Source: Mageeibacillus sp. UBA5747 (lineage in GTDB: Bacteria > Bacillota > Clostridia > Saccharofermentanales > UBA5734). From it: DNA of 18,132 nt. Position 1 is the first letter of the stretch. Every line of letters begins with the position of its first letter. The translations under genes and the position numbers were made by a program. The stretch spans positions 1 through 18,132 of the forward strand of contig DIFN01000001.1 in the NCBI GenBank assembly GCA_002419145.1, in the 5' to 3' direction. This document shows, in pieces, positions 1 to 7,213 of the stretch. The notes beneath the pieces were generated by a model. It saw only the letters and a list, made by a program, of their open reading frames with translations. It had not been told where the DNA came from and did no database searches.

Positions 1-130
1 AACTGTAAAAGTCAGGTTATAACATCCAAGGTGGCAAATTGATTTCTATCCTTTCAGTTTCTTGGTTCTCAATAGCCGCCAATTGCGAAGCAACCAGTTT
101 ATCAACTCAATTCAATCAGTCCTGCATGAT
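1..130. other. AT-richer non-coding stretch
   Basis: I see no open frame of useful length, no RNA gene and no clear repeat here on either strand. The stretch is visibly richer in A and T than the rest of the window. It lies beyond the terminator of the minus-strand tRNA gene, so it is probably intergenic. Confidence 0.5.
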
Positions 131-133
131 TAT

Positions 134-174
134 AAAATCAAAAACCGCCGAGACCATACAGTCCCAGCGGTTTT
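134..174 (-). terminator. Rho-independent terminator of tRNA-Ala
   Basis: Bases 161-174 and 141-154 form a 14-bp stem with two G-U wobbles and a 6-base loop at 155-160. On the minus strand the stem is followed by a run of five T, then GA, then four T. It begins five bases after the encoded CCA of the tRNA and is oriented to end that transcript. Confidence 0.85.
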
Positions 175-178
175 GCCT

Positions 179-254
179 TGGTGGAGCATAGGGGATTCGA
201 ACCCCTGACCCCGACACTGCCAGTGTCGTGCGCTCCCAACTGCGCTAATGCCCC
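179..254 (-). tRNA. tRNA-Ala, anticodon GGC
   Basis: Read on the minus strand this 76-base segment folds as a full cloverleaf. The acceptor arm pairs GGGGCAT with ATGCTCC and contains the G3-U70 wobble that marks alanine tRNAs. The D arm begins GCGC after TA. The anticodon arm is CGACA / loop CTGGCAG / TGTCG, giving anticodon GGC, which reads GCC and GCU. The T arm carries GTTCGAATC. The 3' CCA is encoded at 181-179. A promoter and a terminator flank it closely, so it looks like a single-gene transcript. Confidence 0.96.
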
Positions 255-265
255 GCGGCTTGATT

Positions 266-295
266 ATTCTATTATAGGGCCTCGCAGTTTGTCAA
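266..295 (-). promoter_or_regulatory. Sigma-A-type promoter for tRNA-Ala
   Basis: On the minus strand a perfect -35 box TTGACA (295-290) is followed after 18 bases by TAGAAT (271-266). The predicted start falls a few bases before the tRNA 5' end at 254. An overlapping TATAAT also exists, but it lies only 13 bases from the -35 box, which is too close. Confidence 0.75.
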
Positions 296-373
296 CAGGT
301 TTTTTATCTCGCCAACGCGGGAAATTTCGGGCGACTTTTGCTTCATTGGCAACAGAGCCGCTTCCTGGCAAAT

Positions 374-402
374 GAGACAAAGACTGTTTCTAAAGTTATA
401 AT
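374..402 (+). promoter_or_regulatory. Promoter of the acyl-CoA synthetase gene
   Basis: GAGACA (374-379), a 4-of-6 match to the -35 consensus, is followed after 17 bases by a perfect TATAAT (397-402). Transcription would begin near 409, about 90 bases before the ATG at 497. This also argues against in-frame ATGs upstream of the promoter being used as starts. Confidence 0.6.
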
Positions 403-496
403 AGTTCCTGATAGTTTCGATAAATCAGCCACAGTTCGGGACTTGGCCGTATGGATCCTGTACTGCCTGGCAACTCAAGGAAGAGGAGCGACCACA

Positions 497-2266
497 ATGA
501 AAAACATCCCCTTGTATGACGTCCGACCGATTCAAGATCTGCGCGACATGATTCGCCAAAGTGTCAACCTTTATGGGGACAGGACCGCTTTCCTTATCAA
601 GGATCCACGGGCAGCAGGCCAAAGCCCGGCAGCTTCTCCGGCACAGTCTTCTGGTTCATCTGACACGCGATCTGCTCCCTATCTGCCTGTCTCTTACAAG
701 AAATTTGCCCACGACGTCGATGCCCTCGGCACCTGGTTTTTTGCCCAGTCGCTTCAGGGCAGCCGGATCGCCATTCTGGCCGAGACTCGCTACGAATGGT
801 ATGTGACCTATCTGGCTACGGTCAATGGCACCGGAATTGTTGTTCCGCTCGACAAGGAGCTGCCGCAATCTGAGATTGCCAATTTGCTCAATCGCTCACA
901 GGCCGATGTGCTGGTCTATGCCTCCTCCAAACAGAAGGAAGTCGATGCCATCCGGGACAGCATCACCCTGGTAAAGACGTTCATTGCCATGGATTCGCCC
1001 TCGGTGACCAGTGACCTCTCTTTCTGGGATTGTCTGACCCAGGGCGAGGCTGTGCTGGCACAAGGCTCAACGGATTTCACAACTGCCCCGATTGATCCGG
1101 AGGCTCTGTCCATTCTCCTGTTCACGTCCGGGACGACTGCGATGTCCAAGGCGGTCATGCTCAATCAGCGTAACATTTGCATCAATCTCCAGGCCATGTG
1201 CCAGATGCTGTACATTGGACCGGACGATATTTTTCTCTCGGTTCTGCCCTTGCATCATACCTATGAATGCACCTGTGGCTTCCTCTGCCCCATTTATCGT
1301 GGCGCCACGGTTGCAGTCTGCGAGGGCTTGCGCCACATCACGAGAAACATGCAGGAATCCAAAGTCACGATCTTGCTGGCCGTACCGCTGATGCTCGAAT
1401 TGTTCTACAAGCGGATCCTCAAATCCGCCACCTCAGACCCTAAACTGGCGAAAAAATTCCGCCTCGGCTTGAAAATTTCCGGCCTGCTGCGCAAGATCGG
1501 CATCGACAAACGCAAAAAGCTTTTTTCCAAGGTCCATGACAGTTTTGGTGGTCATCTGCGTCTGCTGATTGCCGGCGGTGCAGCAATCGATCCGGCGATT
1601 ATCGCCGGTTTGCGCGACCTGGGACTAGAGAGTGTCCAGGGCTATGGCCTGACCGAGTGTGCTCCGATCCTGGCCCTCAACCGTGACGTCGATTACAAGG
1701 ACCATTCCGCCGGCTTGCCTTTGCCGGGAGTTGAAATCAAAATTATTGATGCCGATGAAAACGGCATCGGTGAAATCGTCGGCCGCGGTCCCAACGTGAT
1801 GATGGGCTATTATGAGAACGACGAGGCGACGAGAGAGGCAATCGACAGCGAGGGCTTTTTCCACACCGGCGACCTTGGTTATCTGGACAAGGATGGTTTT
1901 GTCATCATCACGGGCAGGAAGAAAAATGTCATCATTGCCAAGAACGGCAAGAACATTTTCCCAGAAGAGATCGAATTCAAGCTGCTGCAACATGATCTGA
2001 TTGCCGAATGCCTGGTTTCGGGGCGTGAAGATCACGAAGGGGAAACCATCGTCCATGCCGAAATTTTCCCCAATGAGGAGAAAGTCCGCGAAGTCTTTGG
2101 CGATGTCCCACTTGATTCCAAAGACGTGCGGGAAGCGATTGACCAGATCATCAGAAGCGTCAACCATGGCATGGTCACTTACAAATACATCCGCGAATTC
2201 GACTTGCGGCCGACGGAATTTGAAAAGACCAGCTCGAAAAAGATCAAACGCACCTACGCCAAATAG
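497..2266 (+). CDS. Long-chain acyl-CoA synthetase (AMP-dependent ligase)
   Basis: The 589-residue product belongs to the ANL adenylate-forming superfamily and probably activates fatty acids to acyl-CoA via acyl-AMP. Visible motifs are the phosphate loop TSGTTAMSKAVM (residues 210-221, a variant of TSGTTGxPK), GYGLTE (382-387), the TGD motif (457-459) that contacts AMP ribose, GRKKNVI (473-479) at the hinge, and near the C-terminus TSSKKIKR, where Lys582 is the likely adenylation lysine. No signal peptide is seen, so it is cytosolic or membrane-associated. A Ser/Ala/Gln-rich insert lies at about residues 36-60. I chose the ATG at 497 because a GGAAGAGGAG ribosome site lies just upstream and the promoter lies after the earlier in-frame ATG. 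The exact acyl chain length cannot be read from the sequence. Confidence 0.88.
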   Translation: MKNIPLYDVRPIQDLRDMIRQSVNLYGDRTAFLIKDPRAAGQSPAASPAQSSGSSDTRSAPYLPVSYKKFAHDVDALGTWFFAQSLQGSRIAILAETRYEWYVTYLATVNGTGIVVPLDKELPQSEIANLLNRSQADVLVYASSKQKEVDAIRDSITLVKTFIAMDSPSVTSDLSFWDCLTQGEAVLAQGSTDFTTAPIDPEALSILLFTSGTTAMSKAVMLNQRNICINLQAMCQMLYIGPDDIFLSVLPLHHTYECTCGFLCPIYRGATVAVCEGLRHITRNMQESKVTILLAVPLMLELFYKRILKSATSDPKLAKKFRLGLKISGLLRKIGIDKRKKLFSKVHDSFGGHLRLLIAGGAAIDPAIIAGLRDLGLESVQGYGLTECAPILALNRDVDYKDHSAGLPLPGVEIKIIDADENGIGEIVGRGPNVMMGYYENDEATREAIDSEGFFHTGDLGYLDKDGFVIITGRKKNVIIAKNGKNIFPEEIEFKLLQHDLIAECLVSGREDHEGETIVHAEIFPNEEKVREVFGDVPLDSKDVREAIDQIIRSVNHGMVTYKYIREFDLRPTEFEKTSSKKIKRTYAK

Positions 2267-2281
2267 GCAGGTTTTCTGCCT
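2265..2281 (+). terminator. Hairpin at the end of the acyl-CoA synthetase gene
   Basis: AGGCAG and CTGCCT pair perfectly around a GTTTT loop, overlapping the stop codon. No T-run follows, so it is at best a weak or Rho-assisted terminator. It could be only a 3' stabilising hairpin. Confidence 0.3.
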
Positions 2282-2380
2282 GTGGAACGATGGCGTGTGA
2301 CTTTAGCACAGGAAAGATCCCCCCTGTTTATGGTAGTGTAGGGGATACTGTCTGACTGATCTCACACACAGGAGAAAACC

Positions 2381-2869
2381 ATGGTTGATTATGCCAAGAA
2401 AATCCGCACCGGCCTGATTGTTGTCATCGTGCTTGCCGTCGTAGCTGTCGCCGCCTATGTCTTGCTGGCTCAGAACGCTCCTGAAGAAGCCGCTTCCAGC
2501 CTTGAATCCGCTGTCTATGAAGTGGTCTGGAACGGTACGGACTATGAGCATGCCGGCATTGCCGATTTTGCCGCCTACCTGGAGGAAACCAGGGAACCGA
2601 TCCTGATCGATTTCTGGGCCGAATGGTGTAGCCCCTGCCGCCTGGCAGCGCCTGCGATCGAGGAAATGGCCAAAACCTATGACGGCAAAGCACGCATCGT
2701 CAAAGTCAACACGGATTATGCTGGCCCGATCGCGCAAGCTTTTGGCGTCAGCGGTATACCCCATTTCTCGATCGTCAAGGACAGCATCGTGGTGGATTCC
2801 CTGACCGGATACAGCGAAGAACTGGGCAGCATCCTCGGCGGCAAGCTCGACACCGTCCTGGCCGGCTAA
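2381..2869 (+). CDS. Membrane-anchored thioredoxin-like protein
   Basis: The 162-residue product has a positively charged N-terminus, one hydrophobic segment (about residues 10-30) and then a thioredoxin domain. The active site is WCSPC (residues 82-86), with Ser in place of the usual Gly. The cis-proline motif GIP is at 125-127. One uncleaved anchor places the redox domain outside the membrane, like TlpA/ResA-type proteins, where it would reduce or exchange disulfides. The start is supported by ACAGGAGA eight bases upstream. It is the first gene of a run with the small CXXC protein and the polyferredoxin, which may supply its electrons. Its partner substrates cannot be told from the sequence. 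Confidence 0.85.
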   Translation: MVDYAKKIRTGLIVVIVLAVVAVAAYVLLAQNAPEEAASSLESAVYEVVWNGTDYEHAGIADFAAYLEETREPILIDFWAEWCSPCRLAAPAIEEMAKTYDGKARIVKVNTDYAGPIAQAFGVSGIPHFSIVKDSIVVDSLTGYSEELGSILGGKLDTVLAG

Positions 2870-2966
2870 AGATGACCTGCTTTGATCCGGCCTGCATGAC
2901 AATCCAGATTCAAAGCACCTTCCCAGCCAAATAAAAATGGTAACTGCGGTTTTCCGGAGGTTTTGG

Positions 2967-3104
2967 ATGTCTTTACTGACGCAAAGAATCATGATCTTTG
3001 CCCTTGGCATCGTCCTGCTAGTGGGCGGGATCCTGCGCGGTGATGTGCTCGAGCTCTGGCGCCGGGCGACCCAGCTGTGTCTGGGCTGCATTGGCATTGG
3101 CTGA
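2967..3104 (+). CDS. CD1871A-type small CXXC membrane protein
   Basis: This 45-residue gene is easy to miss because of its size. The ATG is preceded by CCGGAGG with six bases between. Residues 8-23 form one transmembrane segment, then comes an RGD-like turn (residues 24-26) and an amphipathic segment, and the protein ends LCLGCIGIG with a CXXC pair at Cys38 and Cys41. The overall form, a single helix, charged hinge and CXXCIGIG tail, matches the CD1871A family as I recall it from Clostridia. It sits between a membrane thioredoxin and a polyferredoxin, and its stop codon overlaps the ribosome site of the latter. A thiol or metal relay between the two is an inference from context. Confidence 0.8.
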   Translation: MSLLTQRIMIFALGIVLLVGGILRGDVLELWRRATQLCLGCIGIG

Positions 3105-3114
3105 GGTGGGCAGC

Positions 3115-4062
3115 ATGGCAAAAGACACTGAAAAACCGAAAATTCCGTTCAGGCAGCGCTTGCCACGCCAGCAAAAGCAGCGTAAGTGGTTCCAGGGGTT
3201 GTTTGTCCTTGGGACGAACAGCTACCTGACCGGTTTTTTCAAGGGCACGATCTACCAGGGACCACTGAAAAATGCCTGTCTGCCGGGCTTGAATTGCTAC
3301 TCCTGCCCCGGTTCTCTGGGATCTTGCCCACTTGGTGCCCTGCAGGGCTCGATCAGCAACCCGAACCAGCAAATTTCCTTCTATGTTCTGGGCTTTTTGA
3401 CGCTGGTTGGTGGGCTGCTCGGCCGGGCTGTCTGCGGCTGGGCCTGTCCTTTTGGGCTGGTCCAGGACTGGCTGCACAAGATCCCGACGCCGAAGTGGAA
3501 GCCCGAACATAAGGTACTCCTGCACAAGCTGCTTTTGCAGCTCAAATACCTGCTGCTGTTGCTTTTTGTCGTCTTGCTGCCTTTCCTGCCAACTGTGACC
3601 GGCCACTATGGGGACGTTTATTTCTGCGCATATATCTGCCCGTCCGGCACCCTGTTCGCTGGGATTCCGCTGCTTTCGGTCAATGACCAGTTGCGGCCCC
3701 TGGCAGGCTGGCTGTTCGGTTGGAAAGGCTTGCTCCTGTTCATTTTTCTGAGTTTGTCGGTCCAGATTTCGCGCCCCTTCTGCCGCTACGTCTGCCCGCT
3801 CGGTGCGATCTATGGCTTTTTCAACCGCATCAGCCTCTATCGCGTCCACGTCGACCCTGACGCCTGCACCAGCTGTGGCAACTGCACCCGTCAGTGCCCG
3901 ATGGCCGTGACCGTGCCGCTGGATCCCAACACCGCCGAATGCATCCGCTGCGGCGAATGTGCCGCGGTCTGCCCCACCCATGCGATTAAGGTCGGGTTCG
4001 GGCCGCTCAATGAAAAAGACAGCAAGAAAGTGGCAGCCTCTGGGACGGCGCCCCATGCCTGA
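3115..4062 (+). CDS. Membrane polyferredoxin, NapH/CcoG-like 4Fe-4S protein
   Basis: The 315-residue product has several hydrophobic segments (about 88-105, 140-160, 176-190 and 200-217) and 18 cysteines. Three CxxxCP pairs (107/111, 171/175, 223/227) follow the NapH/NosR/CcoG pattern. Two classical 4Fe-4S motifs CxxCxxCxxxCP lie at 251-261 and 276-286 in the C-terminal, presumably cytosolic, part. A further cluster, Cys55, 61, 64 and 71, precedes the first membrane segment. It is expected to move electrons between cytosolic carriers and membrane or external partners. I chose the ATG at 3115, with GAGGTGGG upstream; the preceding gene ends inside this ribosome site, so the two are probably coupled. 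The neighbours are a thioredoxin and a CXXC protein rather than nitrate reductase or cytochrome oxidase genes, so the acceptor is probably thiol-based. Confidence 0.87.
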   Translation: MAKDTEKPKIPFRQRLPRQQKQRKWFQGLFVLGTNSYLTGFFKGTIYQGPLKNACLPGLNCYSCPGSLGSCPLGALQGSISNPNQQISFYVLGFLTLVGGLLGRAVCGWACPFGLVQDWLHKIPTPKWKPEHKVLLHKLLLQLKYLLLLLFVVLLPFLPTVTGHYGDVYFCAYICPSGTLFAGIPLLSVNDQLRPLAGWLFGWKGLLLFIFLSLSVQISRPFCRYVCPLGAIYGFFNRISLYRVHVDPDACTSCGNCTRQCPMAVTVPLDPNTAECIRCGECAAVCPTHAIKVGFGPLNEKDSKKVAASGTAPHA

Positions 4063-4723
4063 AACCGGGTCATCTGTAGTCCGCGCCTGGTTGACAGACA
4101 TTTCCTGGACAAAAAACTTTGCCCGGGCTGATCAGGATGTTGCATCTGAACCGCTGCGGATCCGGGACTTGCTGGATTCCGTTAACTCTGACCAAGGCAA
4201 TACGAAATTCACCGCTGAAAAAATCCTGCGCAATCTGAGCCAAAGTCACCCCGATTTGCTCTATCCGTATTTTGATGCCATCGTACCTTGGCTAGACAGC
4301 CCCCATGCGTTCATCCAGTGGGGTGGCATTTTTATATTGGGCAACTTGGTCCGCGTCGATGTAGACCACAGGTTCCCGGCACTTTTTGAGCACTTTTTTG
4401 CTCTGCTCAATCAGCCTGCTATGATTACAGCTGCTCACGTTGTAGCCATAGTGCCTCAGATCATACAGCAGTATCCAGACTGGGAGCCAAAGGTCACCCG
4501 CCGTCTGCTGGCGGTGAGCGCCAATACCTACTATCGCAAGAATCAGGTGTCCTCCGAATGCAGGAACATTCTGCTCGGCCATGTTCTCGACAGTCTGGAC
4601 GCGTATTATGCTCAGGCAACAGACCAGGACGTGATCTTGGATTTTGCGCAGTCACTGGCTGATAATAGCCGGGCTGCTGTCGCTCGCAAGGCCCGGAAAT
4701 TTCTCGAACAGCACCAGCGGTAA
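4055..4723 (+). CDS. Helical-repeat (HEAT-like) protein of unknown function
   Basis: I do not recognise this 222-residue protein as a named family. From residue 48 on it reads as successive amphipathic helices of about 20-25 residues with HEAT/Armadillo-like spacing, and it has no signal peptide, membrane segment or catalytic motif that I can identify. Such folds usually serve as protein- or DNA-binding scaffolds, and DNA alkylation-repeat proteins are a possible relative. The ATG at 4055 overlaps the end of the polyferredoxin gene by eight bases, which suggests translational coupling. The ribosome site there is weak, and a start slightly upstream or downstream is possible. Its position at the tail of the redox genes may be functional or mere operon hitchhiking. 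Confidence 0.6.
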   Translation: MPETGSSVVRAWLTDISWTKNFARADQDVASEPLRIRDLLDSVNSDQGNTKFTAEKILRNLSQSHPDLLYPYFDAIVPWLDSPHAFIQWGGIFILGNLVRVDVDHRFPALFEHFFALLNQPAMITAAHVVAIVPQIIQQYPDWEPKVTRRLLAVSANTYYRKNQVSSECRNILLGHVLDSLDAYYAQATDQDVILDFAQSLADNSRAAVARKARKFLEQHQR

Positions 4724-4790
4724 CACGCTGGCCCAATCCCTGCTGTCTGGCAAGATCAGCCGGGAACCATCGGTAGAGGAGGTCTGCCCC

Positions 4791-5876
4791 TTGAGCCTGA
4801 AACAGGAACATTTTGGCTTTGACAAGCAGGGCAATCCGGTGACACGTTTTGGCTTGCAGAATGCTAACGACTGCCGGGCCAGCTTATTGGATTTCGGCGC
4901 GACGATTCAGGATCTGTGGGTGCCAGATCACAGGGGTGAGCTGACTGACGTCGTCCTGGGTTATCCGGATATGACCGGTTACCTCAGTGCCACCAATCCG
5001 CGTCACGGCGCGACGATCGGTCGCGTGGCCAACCGCATCGCACAGGGCCGTTTCACACTCGCTGGCAAGGTCATTGAACTGGCCAAGAACAAAGATCAAA
5101 ACCACATGCATGGCGGTTTTGTCGGCTTTGATAAAAAGCACTGGCAAGCTTCTGTTTTATCGGACGGTGCTGAGCCTGCAGTCCGGTTCACACGGGTCAG
5201 TGAAGACGGGGAGGAAGGATACCCCGGCAGACTCACCACCCACCTGACGTATACCCTGACCGCGGACAATGCCTTACGCCTGGACTATGAAGCAGTCAGC
5301 GACCGCACGACGATCATCAACCTGACCAACCATGTTTATTTCAACCTGCGCGGCCATGACGCTGGTGTGATTGACGCGCAGCTTCTGACGATCTTCGCCG
5401 ACCAGTTTTCGTCGATTGACGAGACCTGCTACCCGACTGGAGAGATCTGCCCTGTGGCCGGGACCGCCCTCGATTTCACTCAGCCCAAACGGATCGGGCA
5501 GGACATTGACAGTCCAGAGGAGCAGATGACCTACGCCCGCGGTTATGACCACAATTATGTTTTGCGTGGTTATCGGGGACGCCAGAATGACCCCACTCTT
5601 TTTGCTTGTGCGCGGGTTGAAGATCCACAGACCGGACGGACAATGACCGTCGAGACGACCTCGCCCGGCGTCCAGTTCTATACTGCCAACAACATGCGCC
5701 CTGGCGAACCAGGCAAAGACGGCGCCCAGTACCAAGCGCGCGGCTCCTATTGTCTGGAAACACAGTACTTCCCTGACGCCGTCCATCACGACAACTTTCC
5801 GAGTATCGTGTATGCGGCAGGAGAGATCTTCCGCCACACGACGGTTTACCGGTTTGGGGTTACCCGTACCACATGA
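4791..5876 (+). CDS. galM: Galactose mutarotase (aldose 1-epimerase), TTG start
   Basis: The 361-residue product interconverts the alpha and beta anomers of galactose and related aldoses in the cytosol, feeding the Leloir pathway. The family signatures are all present: a His at 107 in HMHGG, the second catalytic His at 181 in NLTNHVYFNL, Asp253 in RGYDHNY, and the catalytic Glu323 in LETQYFPD. Length and order fit the family well. I chose TTG at 4791 because AGAGGAGG lies eight bases upstream and the N-terminus SLKQEHFG fits the family. The upstream in-frame ATG at 4644 lies inside the preceding gene and has no ribosome site. It follows the helical-repeat gene by 67 bases. No other galactose genes are visible in the window. 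Confidence 0.9.
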   Translation: MSLKQEHFGFDKQGNPVTRFGLQNANDCRASLLDFGATIQDLWVPDHRGELTDVVLGYPDMTGYLSATNPRHGATIGRVANRIAQGRFTLAGKVIELAKNKDQNHMHGGFVGFDKKHWQASVLSDGAEPAVRFTRVSEDGEEGYPGRLTTHLTYTLTADNALRLDYEAVSDRTTIINLTNHVYFNLRGHDAGVIDAQLLTIFADQFSSIDETCYPTGEICPVAGTALDFTQPKRIGQDIDSPEEQMTYARGYDHNYVLRGYRGRQNDPTLFACARVEDPQTGRTMTVETTSPGVQFYTANNMRPGEPGKDGAQYQARGSYCLETQYFPDAVHHDNFPSIVYAAGEIFRHTTVYRFGVTRTT

Positions 5877-5949
5877 GCCACACCGCAATGGCTGGAACGC
5901 ATCAGACCAGCCGCTGAATCGGTTGCTAACCCGGTGGCAGGGCCCCGAC

Positions 5950-7140
5950 TTACCGCTTTGGTTCGAAGTCCCAGGCGGCTTCGTAGATGGCAAGAATATC
6001 GTCGTTTTTGAGCGGCAAGAATTGGCCGCACGTGCCGTCAGGGTTGCGCTTGACGCGAGCAGCCAGGGCAGGCAGGTCTTCCCGGGGAATACCAAGCTCT
6101 CTGAGATTCTGCTTTAAACCCCAGCTGGAGAACAGGCGCGACAGGGCCAGGGCGCCAGCGCGTGCCGTCCGGGCCGGATCGGCAAAGTCGAGCGGCAGGC
6201 CGAGGACGCGATCGGCGAACTGGGCGATGCGCAGGGTGCGGTGCGGCAGATGGTACAGGAGCCAGGCCGGATACATCGCTGCCAGTCCGGCACCGTGGGC
6301 GGTGTTGTAATTGCCGCTCAGCTCGTGTTCAAGCGCGTGGACACTCCAGTCTTCCTTGCGTCCCATGCCGAGAAGGCCAACATGGGCGATCGTGGAGGCA
6401 AAGAACAGATTGGCGCGCGGTTCATAGTCGTTCAAATCCGCCAGGGCCAGTGGGGTCTGCTCGATGATCGAGCGCATCGCACCTTCACAGAGGTGGTCCG
6501 TCAGGCTGACATCTGGCGTGGTGGTGAAATAGCGTTCCATGATGTGGGCCAGCATATCGGCTGCGCCGTAGGCAACCTGTTCACGCGGCAGGGTGAAGGT
6601 CAGCTCTGGATTGACGATCGAGAAGTCCGGCCGGTTCAGATCGCTCCGCAGACCGCGTTTCAGCGGCTCGTGGGCGCGCTTGATCACGCTGCTGTTGCTG
6701 GCTTCGGAGCCAGTGGCCATCAGGGTGATCACTGTTCCCAGGCCAAGTCGGCGCTCCGGTTTGCGCTTGCCCACGTAGAAATCCCAGAAATCGCCGTCGT
6801 GGCAGGCGCCGATCGCAATCGCCTTGCCTGAATCGAGCACACTGCCGCCGCCAACCGCGAGGACGTAGTCGATCCCCTCACGCTGGCACAGTTCGATTCC
6901 TTCGTAGACCAGTGTGTCGCGTGGATTGGCGACGACGCCACCCAGTTCGATCCATTCTAACCCTTGCTGGCGCAAAGATTCCTGGATCCGGCCCAGAAGG
7001 CCGCTTTTAACGGCAGATCCTGAACCATAATGGAGCAGGACCTTTTTCGCGCCGTAGAAAGCAGCCCACTGACCAGCTTCCACTTCTTTACCGCGGCCTA
7101 CGATCAGGCGGGTTGGGCTGTAGTATTCAAAATCGAGCAT
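5950..7140 (-). CDS. Iron-dependent alcohol dehydrogenase, butanol dehydrogenase/YqhD type
   Basis: The 396-residue product is a group III Fe-ADH that probably reduces aldehydes to alcohols with NAD(P)H in the cytosol. The nucleotide-binding motif GGGSVLDSGK is at residues 97-106. The metal ligands of the family appear at the expected places: Asp195 and His199 (ADMLAH), His268 (SVHALEH) and His282 (TAHGAG). These numbers fall one residue from those I recall for E. coli YqhD (194, 198, 267, 281). The start at 7140 has AGGAGGTG four bases upstream; a longer in-frame reading has no such site. The gene is third after gltX and glnS, 73 bases from glnS, and could be cotranscribed. The physiological substrate is unknown; butyraldehyde or short aldehydes in fermentation are plausible. 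Confidence 0.9.
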   Translation of the reverse strand: MLDFEYYSPTRLIVGRGKEVEAGQWAAFYGAKKVLLHYGSGSAVKSGLLGRIQESLRQQGLEWIELGGVVANPRDTLVYEGIELCQREGIDYVLAVGGGSVLDSGKAIAIGACHDGDFWDFYVGKRKPERRLGLGTVITLMATGSEASNSSVIKRAHEPLKRGLRSDLNRPDFSIVNPELTFTLPREQVAYGAADMLAHIMERYFTTTPDVSLTDHLCEGAMRSIIEQTPLALADLNDYEPRANLFFASTIAHVGLLGMGRKEDWSVHALEHELSGNYNTAHGAGLAAMYPAWLLYHLPHRTLRIAQFADRVLGLPLDFADPARTARAGALALSRLFSSWGLKQNLRELGIPREDLPALAARVKRNPDGTCGQFLPLKNDDILAIYEAAWDFEPKR

Positions 7141-7162
7141 CGGACACCTCCTGGACGATGTC

Positions 7163-7186
7163 TGGCCGGAGTGAGTACTCAGGCCA
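7163..7186. repeat. Palindrome between glnS and the alcohol dehydrogenase gene
   Basis: TGAGTACTCA (7172-7181) is a perfect 10-bp palindrome. It is flanked by TGGCC (7163-7167) and GGCCA (7182-7186), so a longer imperfect hairpin is also possible. It lies about 30 bases upstream of the dehydrogenase start codon. It could be an operator or an intercistronic hairpin. No T-run follows it. Confidence 0.4.
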
Positions 7187-7213
7187 TGTGGTTTGGTGCG
7201 GATCAAGAGCTTT

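Noticed and set aside
338..496. N-terminal extension of the acyl-CoA synthetase from an earlier ATG
   Set aside because: The likely promoter lies inside this stretch, the extension matches nothing in the family, and the ATG at 497 has a strong ribosome site.
2303..4101. Two long minus-strand open frames of 272 and 370 codons opposite the thioredoxin and polyferredoxin genes
   Set aside because: They mirror clear coding genes on the plus strand, have no ribosome sites or family motifs, and their products are rich in Arg, Gln and Ala as expected of antisense frames in GC-rich DNA.
5877..5949. Bidirectional terminator between the convergent mutarotase and dehydrogenase genes
   Set aside because: I found only short imperfect pairings and no T-run on either strand.
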